Shown here piece after piece: positions 29,401 through 43,825 of a stretch of 64,000 nucleotides of DNA. The number at the start of each line of letters is the position of its first letter. Positions within the stretch are counted from its first letter, which is position 1. Source of the stretch: Gibbula magus (taxonomy: Eukaryota; Mollusca; Gastropoda; Trochida; Trochidae); the NCBI GenBank assembly GCA_936450465.1, contig OW388291.1:85667099-85731098 (forward strand), written 5' to 3'. The notes under the pieces are model-generated. The model did no database searches, was not told where the DNA came from, and saw nothing but the letters and a program-made list of their open reading frames with translations. The position numbers and the translations under genes are program-made.

Positions 29401-32400
29401 TGAACCCTTGATTAAATACAGTAGTGGATGTATGGACATGTGTACATGAACCCTTGATTAAATACAAAATAGTGGATGTATGGACGTGTGTACATGAACC
29501 CTTAAGATTAAATACAAAATAGTGGATGTATGGACGTGTGTACATAAACCCTTAATTAAATACAAAGTAGTGGATGTATGGACGTGTGTACATGAACCCT
29601 TAATTAAATACAAAGTAGTGGATGTATGGACGTGTGTACATGAACCCTTGATTAAATACAGTAGTGGATGTATGGACATGTGTACATGAACCCTTGATTA
29701 AATACAAAATAGTGGATGTATGGACGTGTGTACATGAACCCTTAAGATTAAATACAAAATAGTGGATGTATGGACGTGTGTACATGAACCCTTAATTAAA
29801 TACAAAGTAGTGGATGTATGGACATGTGTACATGAACCCTTGATTAAATACAAAATAGTGGATGTATGGACGTGTGTACATGAACCCTTAATTAAATACA
29901 AAATAGTGGATGTATGGACGTGTGTACATGAACCCTTGATTAAATACAAAATAGTGGATGTATGGACGTGTGTACATGAACCCTTGATTAAATACAAAGT
30001 AGTGGATGTATGGACATGTGTACATGAACCCTTAATTAAATACAAAGTAGTGGATGTATGGACATGTGTACATGAATCTTTGATTAAATACAAAGTAGTG
30101 GATGTATGGACGTGTGTACATGAACCCTTAAGATTAAATACAAAATAGTGGATGTATGGACGTGTGTACATGAACCCTTAATTAAATACAAAGTAGTGGA
30201 TGTATGGACGTGTGTACATGAACCCTTGATTAAATACAAAATAGTGGATGTATGGACGTGTGTACATGAACCCTTGATTAAATACAAAATAGTGGATGTA
30301 TGGACGTGTGTACATGAACCCTTGATTAAATACAAAGTAGTGGATGTATGGACGTGTGTACATGAACCCTTAATTAAATACAAAGTAGTGGATGTATGGA
30401 CGTGTGTACATGAACCCTTGATTAAATACAGTAGTGGATGTATGGACATGTGTACATGAACCCTTGATTCAATACAAAATAGTGGATGTATGGACGTGTG
30501 TACATGAACCCTTAAGATTAAATACAAAATAGTGGATGTATGGACGTGTGTACATGAACCCTTAATTAAATACAAAGTAGTGGATGTATGGACGTGTGTA
30601 CATGAACCCTTGATTAAATACAAAATAGTGGATGTATGGACGTGTGTACATGAACCCTTGATTAAATACAAAATAGTGGATGTATGGACGTGTGTACATG
30701 AACCCTTGATTAAATACAAAGTAGTGGATGTATGGACGTGTGTACATGAACCCTTAATTAAATACAGTAGTGGATGTATGGACGTGTGTACATGAACCCT
30801 TGATTAAATACAAAATAGTGGATGTATGGACGTGTGTACATGAACCCTTAAGATTAAATACAAAATAGTGGATGTATGGACGTGTGTACATGAACCCTTA
30901 ATTAAATACAAAGTAGTGGATGTATGGACATGTGTACATGAACCCTTAATTAAATACAAAATAGTGGATGTATGGACGTGTGTACATGAACCCTTGATTA
31001 AATACAAAATAGTGGATGTATGGACGTGTGTACATGAACCCTTGATTAAATACAGTAGTGGATGTATGGACATGTGTACATGAACCCTTGATTAAATACA
31101 AAATAGTGGATGTATGGACGTGTGTTCATGAACCCTTGATTAAATACAGTAGTGGATGTATGGACATGTGTACATGGACCCTTGATTAAATACAAAATAG
31201 TGGATGTATGGACGTGTGTACATGAACCCTTAAGATTAAATACAAAATAGTGGATGTATGGACGTGTGTACATGAACCCTTAATTAAATACAAAGTAGTG
31301 GATGTATGGACGTGTGTACATGAACCCTTGATTAAATACAAAATAGTGGATGTATGGACGTGTGTACATGAACCCTTGATTAAATACAGTAGTGGATGTA
31401 TGGACATGTGTACATGAACCCTTGATTAAATACAAAATAGTGGATGTATGGACGTGTGTACATGAACCCTTAAGATTAAATACAAAATAGTGGATGTATG
31501 GATGTGTGTACATGAACCCTTAATTAAATACAAAGTAGTGGATGTATGGACGTGTGTACATGAACCCTTAATTAAATACAAAGTAGTGGATGTATGGACG
31601 TGTGTACATGAACCCTTGATTAAATACAGTAGTGGATGTATGGACATGTGTACATGAACCCTTGATTAAATACAAAATAGTGGATGTATGGACGTGTGTA
31701 CATGAACCCTTAAGATTAAATACAAAATAGTGGATGTATGGACGTGTGTACATGAACCCTTAATTAAATACAAAGTAGTGGATGTATGGACATGTGTACA
31801 TGAACCCTTGATTAAATACAAAATAGTGGATGTATGGACGTGTGTACATGAACCCTTAATTAAATACAAAATAGTGGATGTATGGACGTGTGTACATGAA
31901 CCCTTGATTAAATACAAAATAGTGGATGTATGGACGTGTGTACATGAACCCTTGATTAAATACAAAGTAGTGGATGTATGGACATGTGTACATGAACCCT
32001 TGATTAAATACAAAATAGTGGATGTATGGACATGTGTACATGAATCTTTGATTAAATACAAAGTAGTGGATGTATGGACGTGTGTACATGAACCCTTGAT
32101 TAAATACAAAATAGTGGATGTATGGACGTGTGTACATGAACCCTTAATTAAATACAAAGTAGTGGATGTATGGACATGTGTACATGAACCCTTGATTAAA
32201 TACAAAGTAGTGGATGTATGGACGTGTGTACATGAACCCTTGATTAAATACAAAATAGTGGATGTATGGACGTGTGTACATGAACCCTTGATTAAATACA
32301 AAGTAGTGGATGTATGGACATGTGTACATGAACCCTTGATTAAATACAAAATAGTGGATGTATGGACATGTGTACATGAATCTTTGATTAAATACAAAGT

Positions 32401-33715
32401 AGTGGATGTATGGACGTGTGTACATGAACCCTTGATTAAATACAAAATAGTGGATGTATGGACGTGTGTACATGAACCCTTAATTAAATACAAAGTAGTG
32501 GATGTATGGACATGTGTACATGAACCCTTGATTAAATACAAAGTAGTGGATGTATGGACGTGTGTACATGAACCCTTGATTAAATACAAAATAGTGGATG
32601 TATGGACGTGTGTACATGAACCCTTGATTAAATACAAAATAGTGGATGTATGGACGTGTGTACATGAACCCTTGATTAAATACAAAATAGTGGATGAATG
32701 GACGTGTGTACATGAACCCTTGATTAAATACAAACTAGTGGATGTATGGACGTGTGTACACGAACCCTTGATTAAATACAAAATAGTGGATGTATGGACG
32801 TGTGTACATGAATCTTTGATTAAATACAAAATAGTGGATGTATGGACATGTGTACATGAACCCTTGATTAAATACAAACTAGTGGATGAATGGACGTGTG
32901 TACATGAACCCTTGATTAAATACAAACTAGTGGATGTATGGACGTGTGTACATGAACCCTTGATTAAATACAAAATAGTGGATGTATGGACGTGTGTACA
33001 TGAATCTTTGATTAAATACAAAATAGTGGATGTATGGACGTGTGTACATGAACCCTTGATTAAATACAAACTAGTGGATGAATGGACGTGTGTACATGAA
33101 CCCTTGATTAAATACAAACTAGTGGATGTATGGACGTGTGTACATGAACCCTTGATTAAATACAAAATAGTGGATGTATGGACGTGTGTACATGAACCCT
33201 TGATTACATACAAACTAGTGGATGTATGGACATGTGTACATGAACCCTTGATTAAATACAAAATAGTGGATGTATGGACGTGTGTACATGAACCCTTGAT
33301 TAAATACAAAATAGTGGATGTATGGACGTGTGTACATGAACCCTTGATTAAATACAAAGTAGTGGATGTATGGACATGTGTACATGAATCTTTGATTAAA
33401 TACAAAGTAGTGGATGTATGGACATGTGTACATGAATCTTTGATTAAATACAAAATAGTGGATGTATGGACGTGTGTACATGAACCCTTGATTAAATACA
33501 AAATAGTGGATGTATGGACGTGTGTACATGAACCCTTGATTAAATACAAAATAGTGGATGTATGGACGTGTGTACATGAACCCTTGATTAAATACAAAAT
33601 AGTGGATGTATGGACGTGTGTACATGAACCCTTGATTAAATACAAAATAGTGGATGTATGGACGTGTGTACATGAACCCTTGATTAAATACAAAATAGTG
33701 GATGTATGGACATGC
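26404..33715 (+). repeat. 48-bp satellite (about 152 copies)
   Basis: Monomer gtggatgtatggacgtgtgt + acatgaacccttgattaaat + acaaaata, period 48. Variation is mostly at a few positions (cgtg/catg, ttgatt/ttaatt, aaaatag/aaagtag/aaactag, cccttg/tctttg). Two length variants recur: a 46-bp unit with tacagtagtgg and a 50-bp unit with cccttaagatt, so a -2 shift is usually followed by a +2 shift. Higher-order structure is clear: segments near 28.1-28.5 kb recur 2016 bases on (42 monomers), and those from about 28.8 kb recur 1968 bases on (41 monomers). Local 240-bp periods also occur. Three of six frames lack stops, giving apparent ORFs to 675 codons on both strands. I regard these as by-products. 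The array ends at atggacatgcaggtcttgaa. Confidence 0.97.
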
Positions 33716-33721
33716 AGGTCT

Positions 33722-34640
33722 TGAATAAATCGTTTTGTTGACGACTGATTTTACACTTGTTCATGTGGACTTTACTTCAGCATTCTAACTGATATTTGCT
33801 GACACAACAGAGAGACAGAGTGGATCCATTTGCTTTGAGCAGGTACATACATCCCATCTTTTACAACTGACAACGTTTATTCCTCAAAGTCGACAGGCTT
33901 TTTTGTAACCATTTACTTGCAACCTGCTTTCACTAGAAGTTCAAATTTATTGGAAATGACAACACAAATAAGATCTTAATTTTAATTTGTTTTGTTAAAT
34001 TGCAAAAAATGAAATTATCTTTTCTGTTTCAAACAAGTTCCAATCTTTGGTGAGCATTTAGCATGTCTGTTCGTGTTGATAAAATCCATATTGATACCAC
34101 ACAAGAAATAATCTCTACTAGGTAGAGGTCCAGCAAATTGGCCGAACTACAGTGGTCTGTTAGTTTACCAACCTTACTTATATTGTCCTGTTGGCAAGGC
34201 AAATACTTGTATACGCCAGGCAAATAGTTCATCCCATACAACAGTCTTTCCTCTGAAATATTTTCCATAAATGTAGCATTGCATGAATCCAAAAATTGAA
34301 TTTCAAACAACAGTACCTTTATGAGTTTGTAGTGAAGTACAATATATAAGGTAAATAACGGTTAGCCTGGTTGGTTTAATCTGTGTCACAGCAGAGGGTT
34401 ATATTATGGAATATTCTTTTAGTTTGTTGATTTGCATTTTATGTGCACATCAATGTTGACACTGGTTAAATATGAGAATGAAATTAAAACATTTTGAAAT
34501 TAAACTTGTTTTGTTACTTATCTTTGGCTCATTTTTGTTTTGTTTTGTTTGAGGCAGATAAATACTTGCTAATGGTGAACATATAAATGAATTGCAAGAT
34601 TATGCTGAACATTAGATTGTGAAGTTTAATTCTGTAAAAG
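33722..34640. other. Unique spacer between two satellites
   Basis: An AATAAA (ttgaataaatcg) lies right at the end of the 48-bp array and could serve a transcript reading through it, but nothing else supports that. A 93-codon minus frame at 34029-34310 has no recognisable motif or clear splice sites. I see no gene. Confidence 0.5.
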
Positions 34641-34641
34641 A

Positions 34642-37600
34642 AATGGTAAGGCAATGAATGCCGTAAATACATGGGAAAGAAGATGAATGCTGTAAATGAA
34701 TTGGGAAGAAGATTGATGCAATAAACGAATGGAGAAGAAGATGAATGCTACAAACTAAATGGGGAAGAAGATGAATGCTATAAATGAACGGGGAAGAAGA
34801 TAATTGCTATAAATTAATGCTGTAGATGAACGGGGAAGAAGATGAAGGATATAAATGAATGCTATAAATGAACGGGAAAGAATATGGATGCTGTAAATGA
34901 ATGCTGTAGATGAACAGGGAAGAAGATAAATGATATAAATGAATGCTTTAAATGAACGGGAAAGAATATGTATGCTGTAAATGAATGTTATAAATGAACG
35001 AGAAAGAATATGGATACTGTATATGAATGCTGTAGATGAACGGGAAAGAATATGGATGCTGTAAATGAATGCTATAAATGAATGGGAAAGAATATGGATG
35101 CTGTAGATGAACGGGGAAGAAGATGACTGATATAAATGAATGCTATAAATGAACGGGAAAGAATGTGGATGCTGTAGATGAACGGGAAAGAATATGGATG
35201 CTGTAAATGAATGCTATAAATGAACAGGGAAGAATATGGATGCTGTAAATGAACGGGAAAGAATATGGATGCTGTAAATGAATGCTATAAATGAACGGGA
35301 AAGAATATGGATGCTGTAAATGAACGGGAAAGAATATGGATGCTGTAAATGAATGCTATAAATGAACGGGGAAGAATATGGTTGCTGTAAATGAACGGGA
35401 AAGAATATGGATGTTGTAAATGAATGCTATAAATGAACGGGAAAGAATATGGATGCTGTAAATGAACGAGACAGAATATGGATGCTGTAAATGAACGGGA
35501 AAGAATATGGATGCTATAAATGAGCGAGAAAGAATATGAATGCTCTAAATGAACGGGAAAGAATGTGAATGCTGTAGATGAACGTGGAAGAAGATGAATG
35601 ATATAAATGAATGCTATAAATGAACGGGAAAGAATATGTATGCTGTAAATGAATACTATAAATGAACGAGAAAGAATATGGATGCTGTAAATGAATGCTG
35701 TAGATGAACGGGGAAGAAGATGAATGATATGAATGAATACTATAAATGAACGGGAAAGAATATGTATGCTGTAAATGAATGCTATAAATGAACGAGAAAG
35801 AATATGGATGCTGTAAATGAATGCTGTAGATGAACGGGAAATAATATGGATGCTGTAAATGAATGCTATAAATGAACGAGAAAGAATATGGATGCTGAAA
35901 AAAATGAAAGGGGAAGAATATGAATGCTATAAATGAACGGGAAAGAATATCGATGCTATAAATGAACGAGAAAGAATATGAATGCTCTAAATGAACGGGA
36001 AAGAATATGGATGCTGAAAAATGAATGCTGTAAATGAACAGGGAAGAAGATGAATGACATAAATGAATACTATAAATGAACGGGAAAGAATATGGATGCT
36101 GTAAATGAATGCTGTAAATGAACGGGAAAGAATATGGATGCTGTAAATGAATGGGGAAGAATATGGATGATATAAACGAATGCTGTAAATAAACGGGAAA
36201 TAATATGGATGCTGTAAATGAATGCTGTAAATGAATATGGAAGAATATGGATATTATAAATGAATGCTATAAATGAACGGGGAAGAATATGGACGCTGTA
36301 AATGAATGGGGAAGAAGATAAATACTATAAATGGATGCTATAAATGAATGAGGAAGAAGATGAATGCTATAAACGAACGGGGAAGAATATTGATGCTGTA
36401 AATGAATGGGAAAGAAGATGAATACTATAAATGAATGCTATAAATGAATGGGAAGAAGATAAATACTATAAATGAATGATATAGATGAACGGGACAGAAT
36501 ATGGATGATGTAAATGAATGCTATAAATGGGGAAGAAAATGAACGAGGAAGAAGATGAATACTATAAATGAATGGGGAAGAAGATGAATGCTGTCAATGA
36601 ATGGGGAAGAAGATAAATACTATAAATGGATGCTATAAATGAATGGGGAAGAAGATGAATGCTATAAACGAACGGGGAAGAATATTGATGCTGTAAATGA
36701 TTGGGAAAGAATATGTATGCTGTCAATGAATTGGGAAGAAGATAAATACTGTAAATGGAGGCTATAAATGAATGGGGAAGAAGATAATTACTATAAATGA
36801 ATGATATTGATGAACGGGAAAGAATATGGATGATGTAAATGAATGCTATAAATGGGGAAGAAAATGAACGAGGAAGAAGATGAATACTATAAATGAACGA
36901 GGAAGAAGATGAATACTATAAATGAATGGGGAAGAAGATAATTACTATAAATGAATGCTATAAATGAATGGGGAAGAATATGAATGCTGTAAATGTATGG
37001 AGAAGAAGATGAATTCTGTAAATGAATGGGGAAGAAGATGAATACTGTAAATGAATACTATAAATGAACGGGGAAGAATATGGATGCTGTAAATGAATGG
37101 GGAAGAAGATGAATGCTATAAACGAACGGGGAAGAAGATGAATACTATAAATGAATGATATAGATGAACGGGAAAGAATATGGATGATGTAAATGAATGC
37201 TATAAATGGGGAAGAAAATGAACGAGGAAGAAGATGAATACTATAAATGAATGGGGAAGAAGATGAATGCTGTCAATGAATGGGGAAGAAGATAAATACT
37301 ATAAATGGATGCTATAAATGAATGGGGAAGAAGATGAATGCTATAAATGAATACATGGATGCTGTAAACGAACGGGGAAGAATATGGATGCTGTAAATAA
37401 ATTGGGAAGAAGATGAATTCTATAAATGAATGGGGAAGAAGATGAATGCTATAAACGAACGGGGAAGAATAGTGATGCTGTAAATGAATGGGGAAGACGA
37501 TGAATACTATAAATGAATACTATAAATGAACGGGGAAGAAAATAGATGCTGTAAATGAATGGGGAAGAAGATGAATGATGTAAATGAATGGGGAAGAAGA

Positions 37601-40600
37601 TGAATGATATTAACGGGGAAGAAGATAAATACTATAAATGAATGCTATAAATGCATGGGGAAGGAATGGAATGCTGTAAATGAATGGGGAAGAAGATGAA
37701 TGCTGTAGATGAACGGGATGAAAATGAATGCTGTAAATGAACGGGGAAGAAGAGGAATGATATTAACGGGGAAGAAGATGAATGATATAAATGAATGCTA
37801 TAAATGCATGGGGAAGGAATGGAATGCTGTAAATGAATGGGGAAGAAGATGAATGCTGTAGATGAACGGGGATGAAAATGAATGCTGTAAATGTATGGAG
37901 AAGGAATGATGTTAACGAATGCTATAAATGAATTCTATAAATGAATGCAGAAGACGATGAATGCTGTAAATGAATACTATAAATGAATGGGGGTGAAAAT
38001 GAATGCTGTAAATGAATGCTGTAGATGAATGCTGTAAATGAATGGGGAAGAAAATGAATGCTATAAATGAATGCTGTTGATGAATACTGCGAATGAATGG
38101 GGAAGAAGGTGAATGATATAAATGAATGCTATAAATGCATGGGGAAGGAGAGGAATGCTGTAAATGAATGGGGAAGAAGATGAATGATGTAAATGAACGC
38201 CATAAATGAATACTATAAATGAATGGGGAAGAAGATAATTACTATAAATGAATGATATTGATGAACGGGAAAGAATATGGATGATGTAAATGAATGCTAT
38301 AAATGGGGAAGAAAATGAACGAGGAAGAAGATGAATACTATAAATGAATGGGGAAGAAAATAATTACTATAAATGAATGCTATAAATGAATGGGGAAGAA
38401 GATGAATACTGTAGATGAACGGGGATGAACATTAATGATATAAATGAATGGGGAAGAAGACGATGATATGATATTAACGGGGAAGAAGATGAATACTATA
38501 AATGAATGGGGAAGAAGATAAATAATATAAATGAATGCTATAAATGAATGGGGAAGAATATGAATGCTGTAAATGTATGGAGAAGAAGATGAATGCTGTA
38601 AATGAATGGGAAAGAAGATGAATACTGTAAATGAATGCTATAAATGAACGGGGAAGAATATTAATCTTGTAAATGTATGGAGAAGAAGATGAATGCTGTA
38701 AATGAATGCTGTAAATGAATGCCATAAACGAACGGGGAAGAATATGGATGCTGTAAATGAATGGGGAAGAAGATGAATGCTATAAACGAACGGGGAAGAA
38801 GATGAATACTATAAATGAATGATATAGATGAACGGGAAAGAATATGGATGATGTAAATGAATGCTATAAATGGGGAAGAAAATGAACGAGGAAGAAGATG
38901 AATACTATAAATGAATGGGGAAGAAGATGAATGCTGTCAATGAATGGGGAAGAAGATAAATACTATAAATGGATGCTGTAAATGAATGGGGAAGAAGATG
39001 AATGCTATAAACGAACGGGGAAGAATATGGATGCTGTAAATAAATTGGGAAGAAGATGAATTCTATAAATGAATGGGGAAGAAGATGAATGCTATAAACG
39101 AACGGGGAAGAATAGTGATGCTGTAAATGAATGGGGAAGAAGATGAATACTATAAATGAATACTATAAATGAACGGGGAAGAAAATAGATGCTGTAAATG
39201 AATGGGGAAGAAGATGAATGATGTAAATGAATGGGGAAGAAGATGAATGATATTAACGGGGAAGAAGATAAATACTATAAATGAATGCTATAAATGCATG
39301 GGGAAGGAATGGAATGCTGTAAATGAATGGGGAAGAAGATGAATGCTGTAGATGAACGGGATGAAAATGAATGCTGTAAATGAACGGGGAAGAAGATGAA
39401 TGATATTAACGCGGAAGAAGATGAATGATATAAATGAATGCTATAAATGGGGAAGAAAATGAACGAGGAAGAAGATGAATACTATAAATGAATGGGGAAG
39501 AAGATGAATGCTGTCAATGAATGGGGAAGAAGATAAATACTATAAATGGATGCTGTAAATGAATGGGGAAGAAGATGAATGCTATAAACGAACGGGGAAG
39601 AATATGGATGCTGTAAATAAATTGGGAAGAAGATGAATTCTATAAATGAATGGGGAAGAAGATGAATGCTATAAACGAACGGGGAAGAATAGTGATGCTG
39701 TAAATGAATGGGGAAGAAGATGAATACTATAAATGAATACTATAAATGAACGGGGAAGAAAATAGATGCTGTAAATGAATGGGGAAGAAGATGAATGATG
39801 TAAATGAATGGGGAAGAAGATGAATGATATTAACGGGGAAGAAGATAAATACTATAAATGAATGCTATAAATGCATGGGGAAGGAATGGAATGCTGTAAA
39901 TGAATGGGGAAGAAGATGAATGCTGTAGATGAACGGGATGAAAATGAATGCTGTAAATGAACGGGGAAGAAGATGAATGATATTAACGGGGAAGAAGATG
40001 AATGATATAAATGAATGCTATAAATGCATGGGGAAGGAATGGAATGCTGTAAATGAATGGGGAAGAAGATGAATGCTGTAGATGAACGGGGATGAAAATG
40101 AATGCTGTAAATGTATGGAGAAGGAATGATGTTAATGAATGCTATAAATGAATTCTATAAATGAATGCAGAAGACGATGAATGCTGTAAATGAATACTAT
40201 AAATGAATGGGGGTGAAAATGAATGCTGTAAATGAATGCTGTAGATGAATGCTGTAAATGAATGGGGAAGAAAATGAATGCTATAAATGAATGCTGTTGA
40301 TGAATACTGTGAATGATTTGGGAAGAAGGTGAATGATATAAATGAATGCTATAAATGCATGGGGAAGGAGAGGAATGCTGTAAATGAATGGGGAAGAAGA
40401 TGAATGATGTAAATGAACGCCATAAATGAATGCTATACATGAATGGGAAAGATGATGACTGCTGCAAATGAATGAAGATGAAGATAGATACTGTAAATGA
40501 ATGTTATGAATGAATACTATAAAAGAATACTATAAACGAATGGAGAAGAAGATGAATGCTATAACTGAATGGGGAAGATGAATGATGTAAATGAATGCTC

Positions 40601-42635
40601 TAAATGAACAGTGAAGAAGATGAATGATACAAATGAATGGGGAAGAAGATGAATGATATTAACGGGGAAGAAGATAAATACTATAAATGAATGCTATAAA
40701 TGCATGGGGAAGGAGATGAATGCTGTAAATGAATTGGGAAGAAGATGAATGCTGTAAATGTATGGAGAAGGAATAATGTTCATGAATGCTATAAATGAAT
40801 ACTATAAATGAATTGGGAAGAAAATGAATGCTGTTTATGAATGCTGTTTATGAATGCTGTTTATGAATGCTGTAATTGAATGCTGTAAATTAATGGGGAA
40901 AGAGATGAATGCAATAAATGAATGGGGAAGAAGATGAATGATATAAATGAATGCTATAAATGCATGGGGAAGGAGAGGAATGTTAGAAATGAATGGGGGA
41001 GAAAATGAATGATGTAAATGAATGCTGCGAATGAATGGGGAAGAAGATGAATGATATAAATGAATACTATAAATGCATGGGGAAGGAGAGGAATGTTAGA
41101 AATGAATGGGGGAGAAAATGAATGATGTAAATGAATGCTGCGAATGAATGGGGCAGAAGATGAATGATATAAATGAATGCTATAAATGCATGGGGAAGGA
41201 GAGGAATGCTAGAAATGAATGGGGAGAAGATGAATGATGAAAATGAATGAAGATGAAGATAGATGCTGTAAATGAATGTTATGAATGAATGCTATAAAAA
41301 AATTCTATAAAAGAATGGAGAAGAAGATGAATGCTATAAATGAATGGGGAAGATGAACGATGTAAATGAATGATATAAATAAATGGGGAAGAAGATGAAT
41401 GCTGTAAATGAATGCTATAAATGAATGGGGAAGAAGATGAATGCTGTAAATGAATTGGGCAGAAAATTGATGCTGTAAATGAACGGAGAAAAGATGAATG
41501 CTATAAATGAATGTAGAAGATGATGAATGCTATAAATGAATGGGGCAGATGATGAATGCTATAAATGAATGGGGAAGATGATGAATGCTGTAAATGAATG
41601 CTATACATGAATGGGGAAGATGATGAATGCTGCAAATGAATGTTATGAATGAATACTATAAAAGAATACTATAAACGAATGGAGAAGAAGATGAATGCTA
41701 TAACTGAATGGGGGAGATGAATGATGTAAATGAATGCTCTAAATGAACGGTGAAGAAGATGAATGATACAAATGAATGGGGAAGAAGATGAATGATATTA
41801 ACGGGGAAGAAGATAAATACTATAAATGAATGCTATAAATGCATGGGGAAGGAGATGAATGCTGTAAATGAATTGGGAAGAAGATGAATGCTGTAAATGT
41901 ATGGAGAAGGAATAATGTTCATGAATGCTATAAATGAATACTATAAATGAATGGGGAAGAAAGTGAATGATGTTTATGAATGCTGTAATTGAATGCTGTA
42001 AATTAATGGGGAAAGAGATGAATGCAATAAATGCATGGGGAAGGAGAGGAATGTTAGAAATGAATGGGGGAGAAAATGAATGATGTAAATGAATGCTGCG
42101 AATGAATGGGGCAGAAGATGAATGATATAAATGAATACTATAAATGCATGGGGAAGGAGAGGAATGTTAGAAATGAATTGGGGAGAAAATGAATGATGTA
42201 AATGAATGCTGCGAATGAATGGGGCAGAAGATGAATGATATAAATGAATGCTATAAATGAATGGGGAAGGAGAGGAATGCTAGAAATGAATGGGGAGAAG
42301 ATGAATGATGAAAATGAATGAAGATGAAGATAGATGCTGTAAATGAATGTTATGAATGAATGCTATAAAAAAAATTCTATAAAAGAATGGAGAAGAAGAT
42401 GAATGCTATAAATGAATGGGGAAGATGAACGATGTAAATGAATGATATAAATAAATGGGGAAGAAGATGAATGCTGTAAATGAATGCTATAAATGAATGG
42501 GGAAGAAGATGAATGCTGTAAATGAATGGGGAAGATGATGAATGCTATAATGAATTGGGAAGATGATGAATGCTGTAAATGAATGCTATAAATGAATTGG
42601 GAAGAAGATGAATGCTATAACTGAATGGGGAAGAC
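34642..42635 (+). repeat. Purine-rich ~29-bp satellite with higher-order structure
   Basis: The basic unit is gaatgctgtaaatgaatggg + gaagaagat (29 bp), mixed with ~14-15-bp half-units (gaatgctataaat). The plus strand is poor in C. Early copies (to about 36.2 kb) have aacgggaaagaatatggatg; later ones have ggggaagaagatg. Large duplications are present: about 37360-38220 recurs at 39580-40440 with an offset of exactly 2220 and few changes, and a marker tagatgaacgggaaagaata recurs 1664 bases apart (37161, 38825). Near 40.9-42.2 kb a ~111-bp unit with gcatggggaaggagaggaat repeats. Apparent minus-strand ORFs rich in Ser, His and Ile (38474-38725, 40132-40467) are repeat artefacts. Confidence 0.95.
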
Positions 42636-42639
42636 ATAT

Positions 42640-42886
42640 TATCTTGACTTTGTGACGTTTAATGTTAATAAATGATGTAAATGAATGCACTAAATTATAC
42701 GGTAAAGCTATTAATGTAGCAAATGAAATGGGGATTGAGACTCATGTAAATAAAGTTTAAGTTAAATGTAACTGAATGCTGTAAATGGAATGGTAAAGCC
42801 ATGGGTGATTTTATTCAGTTGAGGTCTTCTCCCTGCAGTAATGATTATTGAAGATAATATAGACGGATATAAGGAATGGTGAATAT
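42640..42886. other. Satellite edge, no gene
   Basis: Degenerate gaatgc/taaatgaa remnants fade into unique AT-rich DNA. No open frame or splice-flanked exon is seen. Confidence 0.6.
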
Positions 42887-43022
42887 ATACATGTGCTAAA
42901 TGACTGGTGAACATATAAATGTGCTAAATGACTGGTGAATATATACATGTGCTAAATGACTCGTGAATATATACATGTGCTAAATGACTCGTGAATATAT
43001 ACATGTGCTAAATGACTGGTGA
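42887..43022 (+). repeat. 28-bp minisatellite (about 5 copies)
   Basis: Unit gtgctaaatgactggtgaat + atatacat, period 28 (for example gctaaatg at 42923 and 42951), with ctcg/ctgg variation. Confidence 0.9.
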
Positions 43023-43502
43023 AGGTGGTTGCAATAAAATAGTGTGCAGGTGAATTGTCGAGTAATAATGAATGGTCACACTAGTCATTAGATTCACTTC
43101 TTGCAATGCATCAAATAATGGCCACTTATGATAAATGCTTTAATTCTTAGAATGTGTGCTTTGGGAGAATTTCAGTAACGTTTGCATTATAAAATGAAAT
43201 AAAGCTCATTATAAACAAAAGGGTTTCAACAGACACAATGATTATCAGATGTAAATGATTAGTGATACGTTTACGTCATGTACATTCATGATGACACTAG
43301 TGGTGTTCACAGACTATTAGAGAGCCATTGAAAACGAGGGATGGGGTTGGCTGGGACAAGTGGATCTCTCTATCTTTGGTATGCAAGTAACAACGAACAC
43401 TTCATCATTTCACATGACATCAAAACAAGATAACATTATCTAAATAATCATAAATTCTCCTAAAATAAATACGAGGCATTCGTTTAATATTAACATGTAA
43501 AA

Positions 43503-43600
43503 TAAGACAGACAGACAGGTTTATTCAATATTTAAGGCCCAGTGGCTCAAAGTACAATTTCATCATGACAGCTTGAGATCACGTGACATAGATAATGGTT
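43503..43600 (-). mobile_element. Possible LINE 3' end
   Basis: ggtttattcaatatttaagg followed by cccagtggctcaaagtacaa looks like the reverse complement of a CR1-type LINE tail ending ...ttgaataaacc. No protein-coding part is left. The call is tentative. Confidence 0.35.
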
Positions 43601-43825
43601 TTGCTCGGGGTTTAAAAATGGACATATCAAATAAAGGTATCTATCGGATCGGATAAAGGATCTGCAACTTGTTGAGTTCTACTCAGTTTATCTAACCTGG
43701 AAATACCGTGCCTCAGTACCATCACTTCTAACATTACTCAAAAAGGGAATCAAAGTTCAATAGTTGTTATTTATCATTTTCAATAGAACCTTAAATAAAC
43801 ACACTTGACCGTATTTCGACAATAC

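Noticed and set aside
26980..33724. Long ORFs (up to 664-675 codons) on both strands in the 48-bp satellite
   Set aside because: The period is a multiple of 3 and the monomer happens to lack stops in three frames, so long frames arise automatically on both strands. No start context, domain or splice structure supports a protein.
34029..34310. Minus-strand ORF of 93 codons between satellites
   Set aside because: No recognisable domain, and it lies in AT-rich spacer without clear splice or polyA signals.
38474..40467. Ser/His/Ile-rich minus-strand ORFs
   Set aside because: Translation of the purine-rich satellite; the frame is broken in most copies.
1081..42635. CRISPR-like arrays
   Set aside because: The repeats are head-to-tail satellites without unique spacers, in an intron-containing animal genome.
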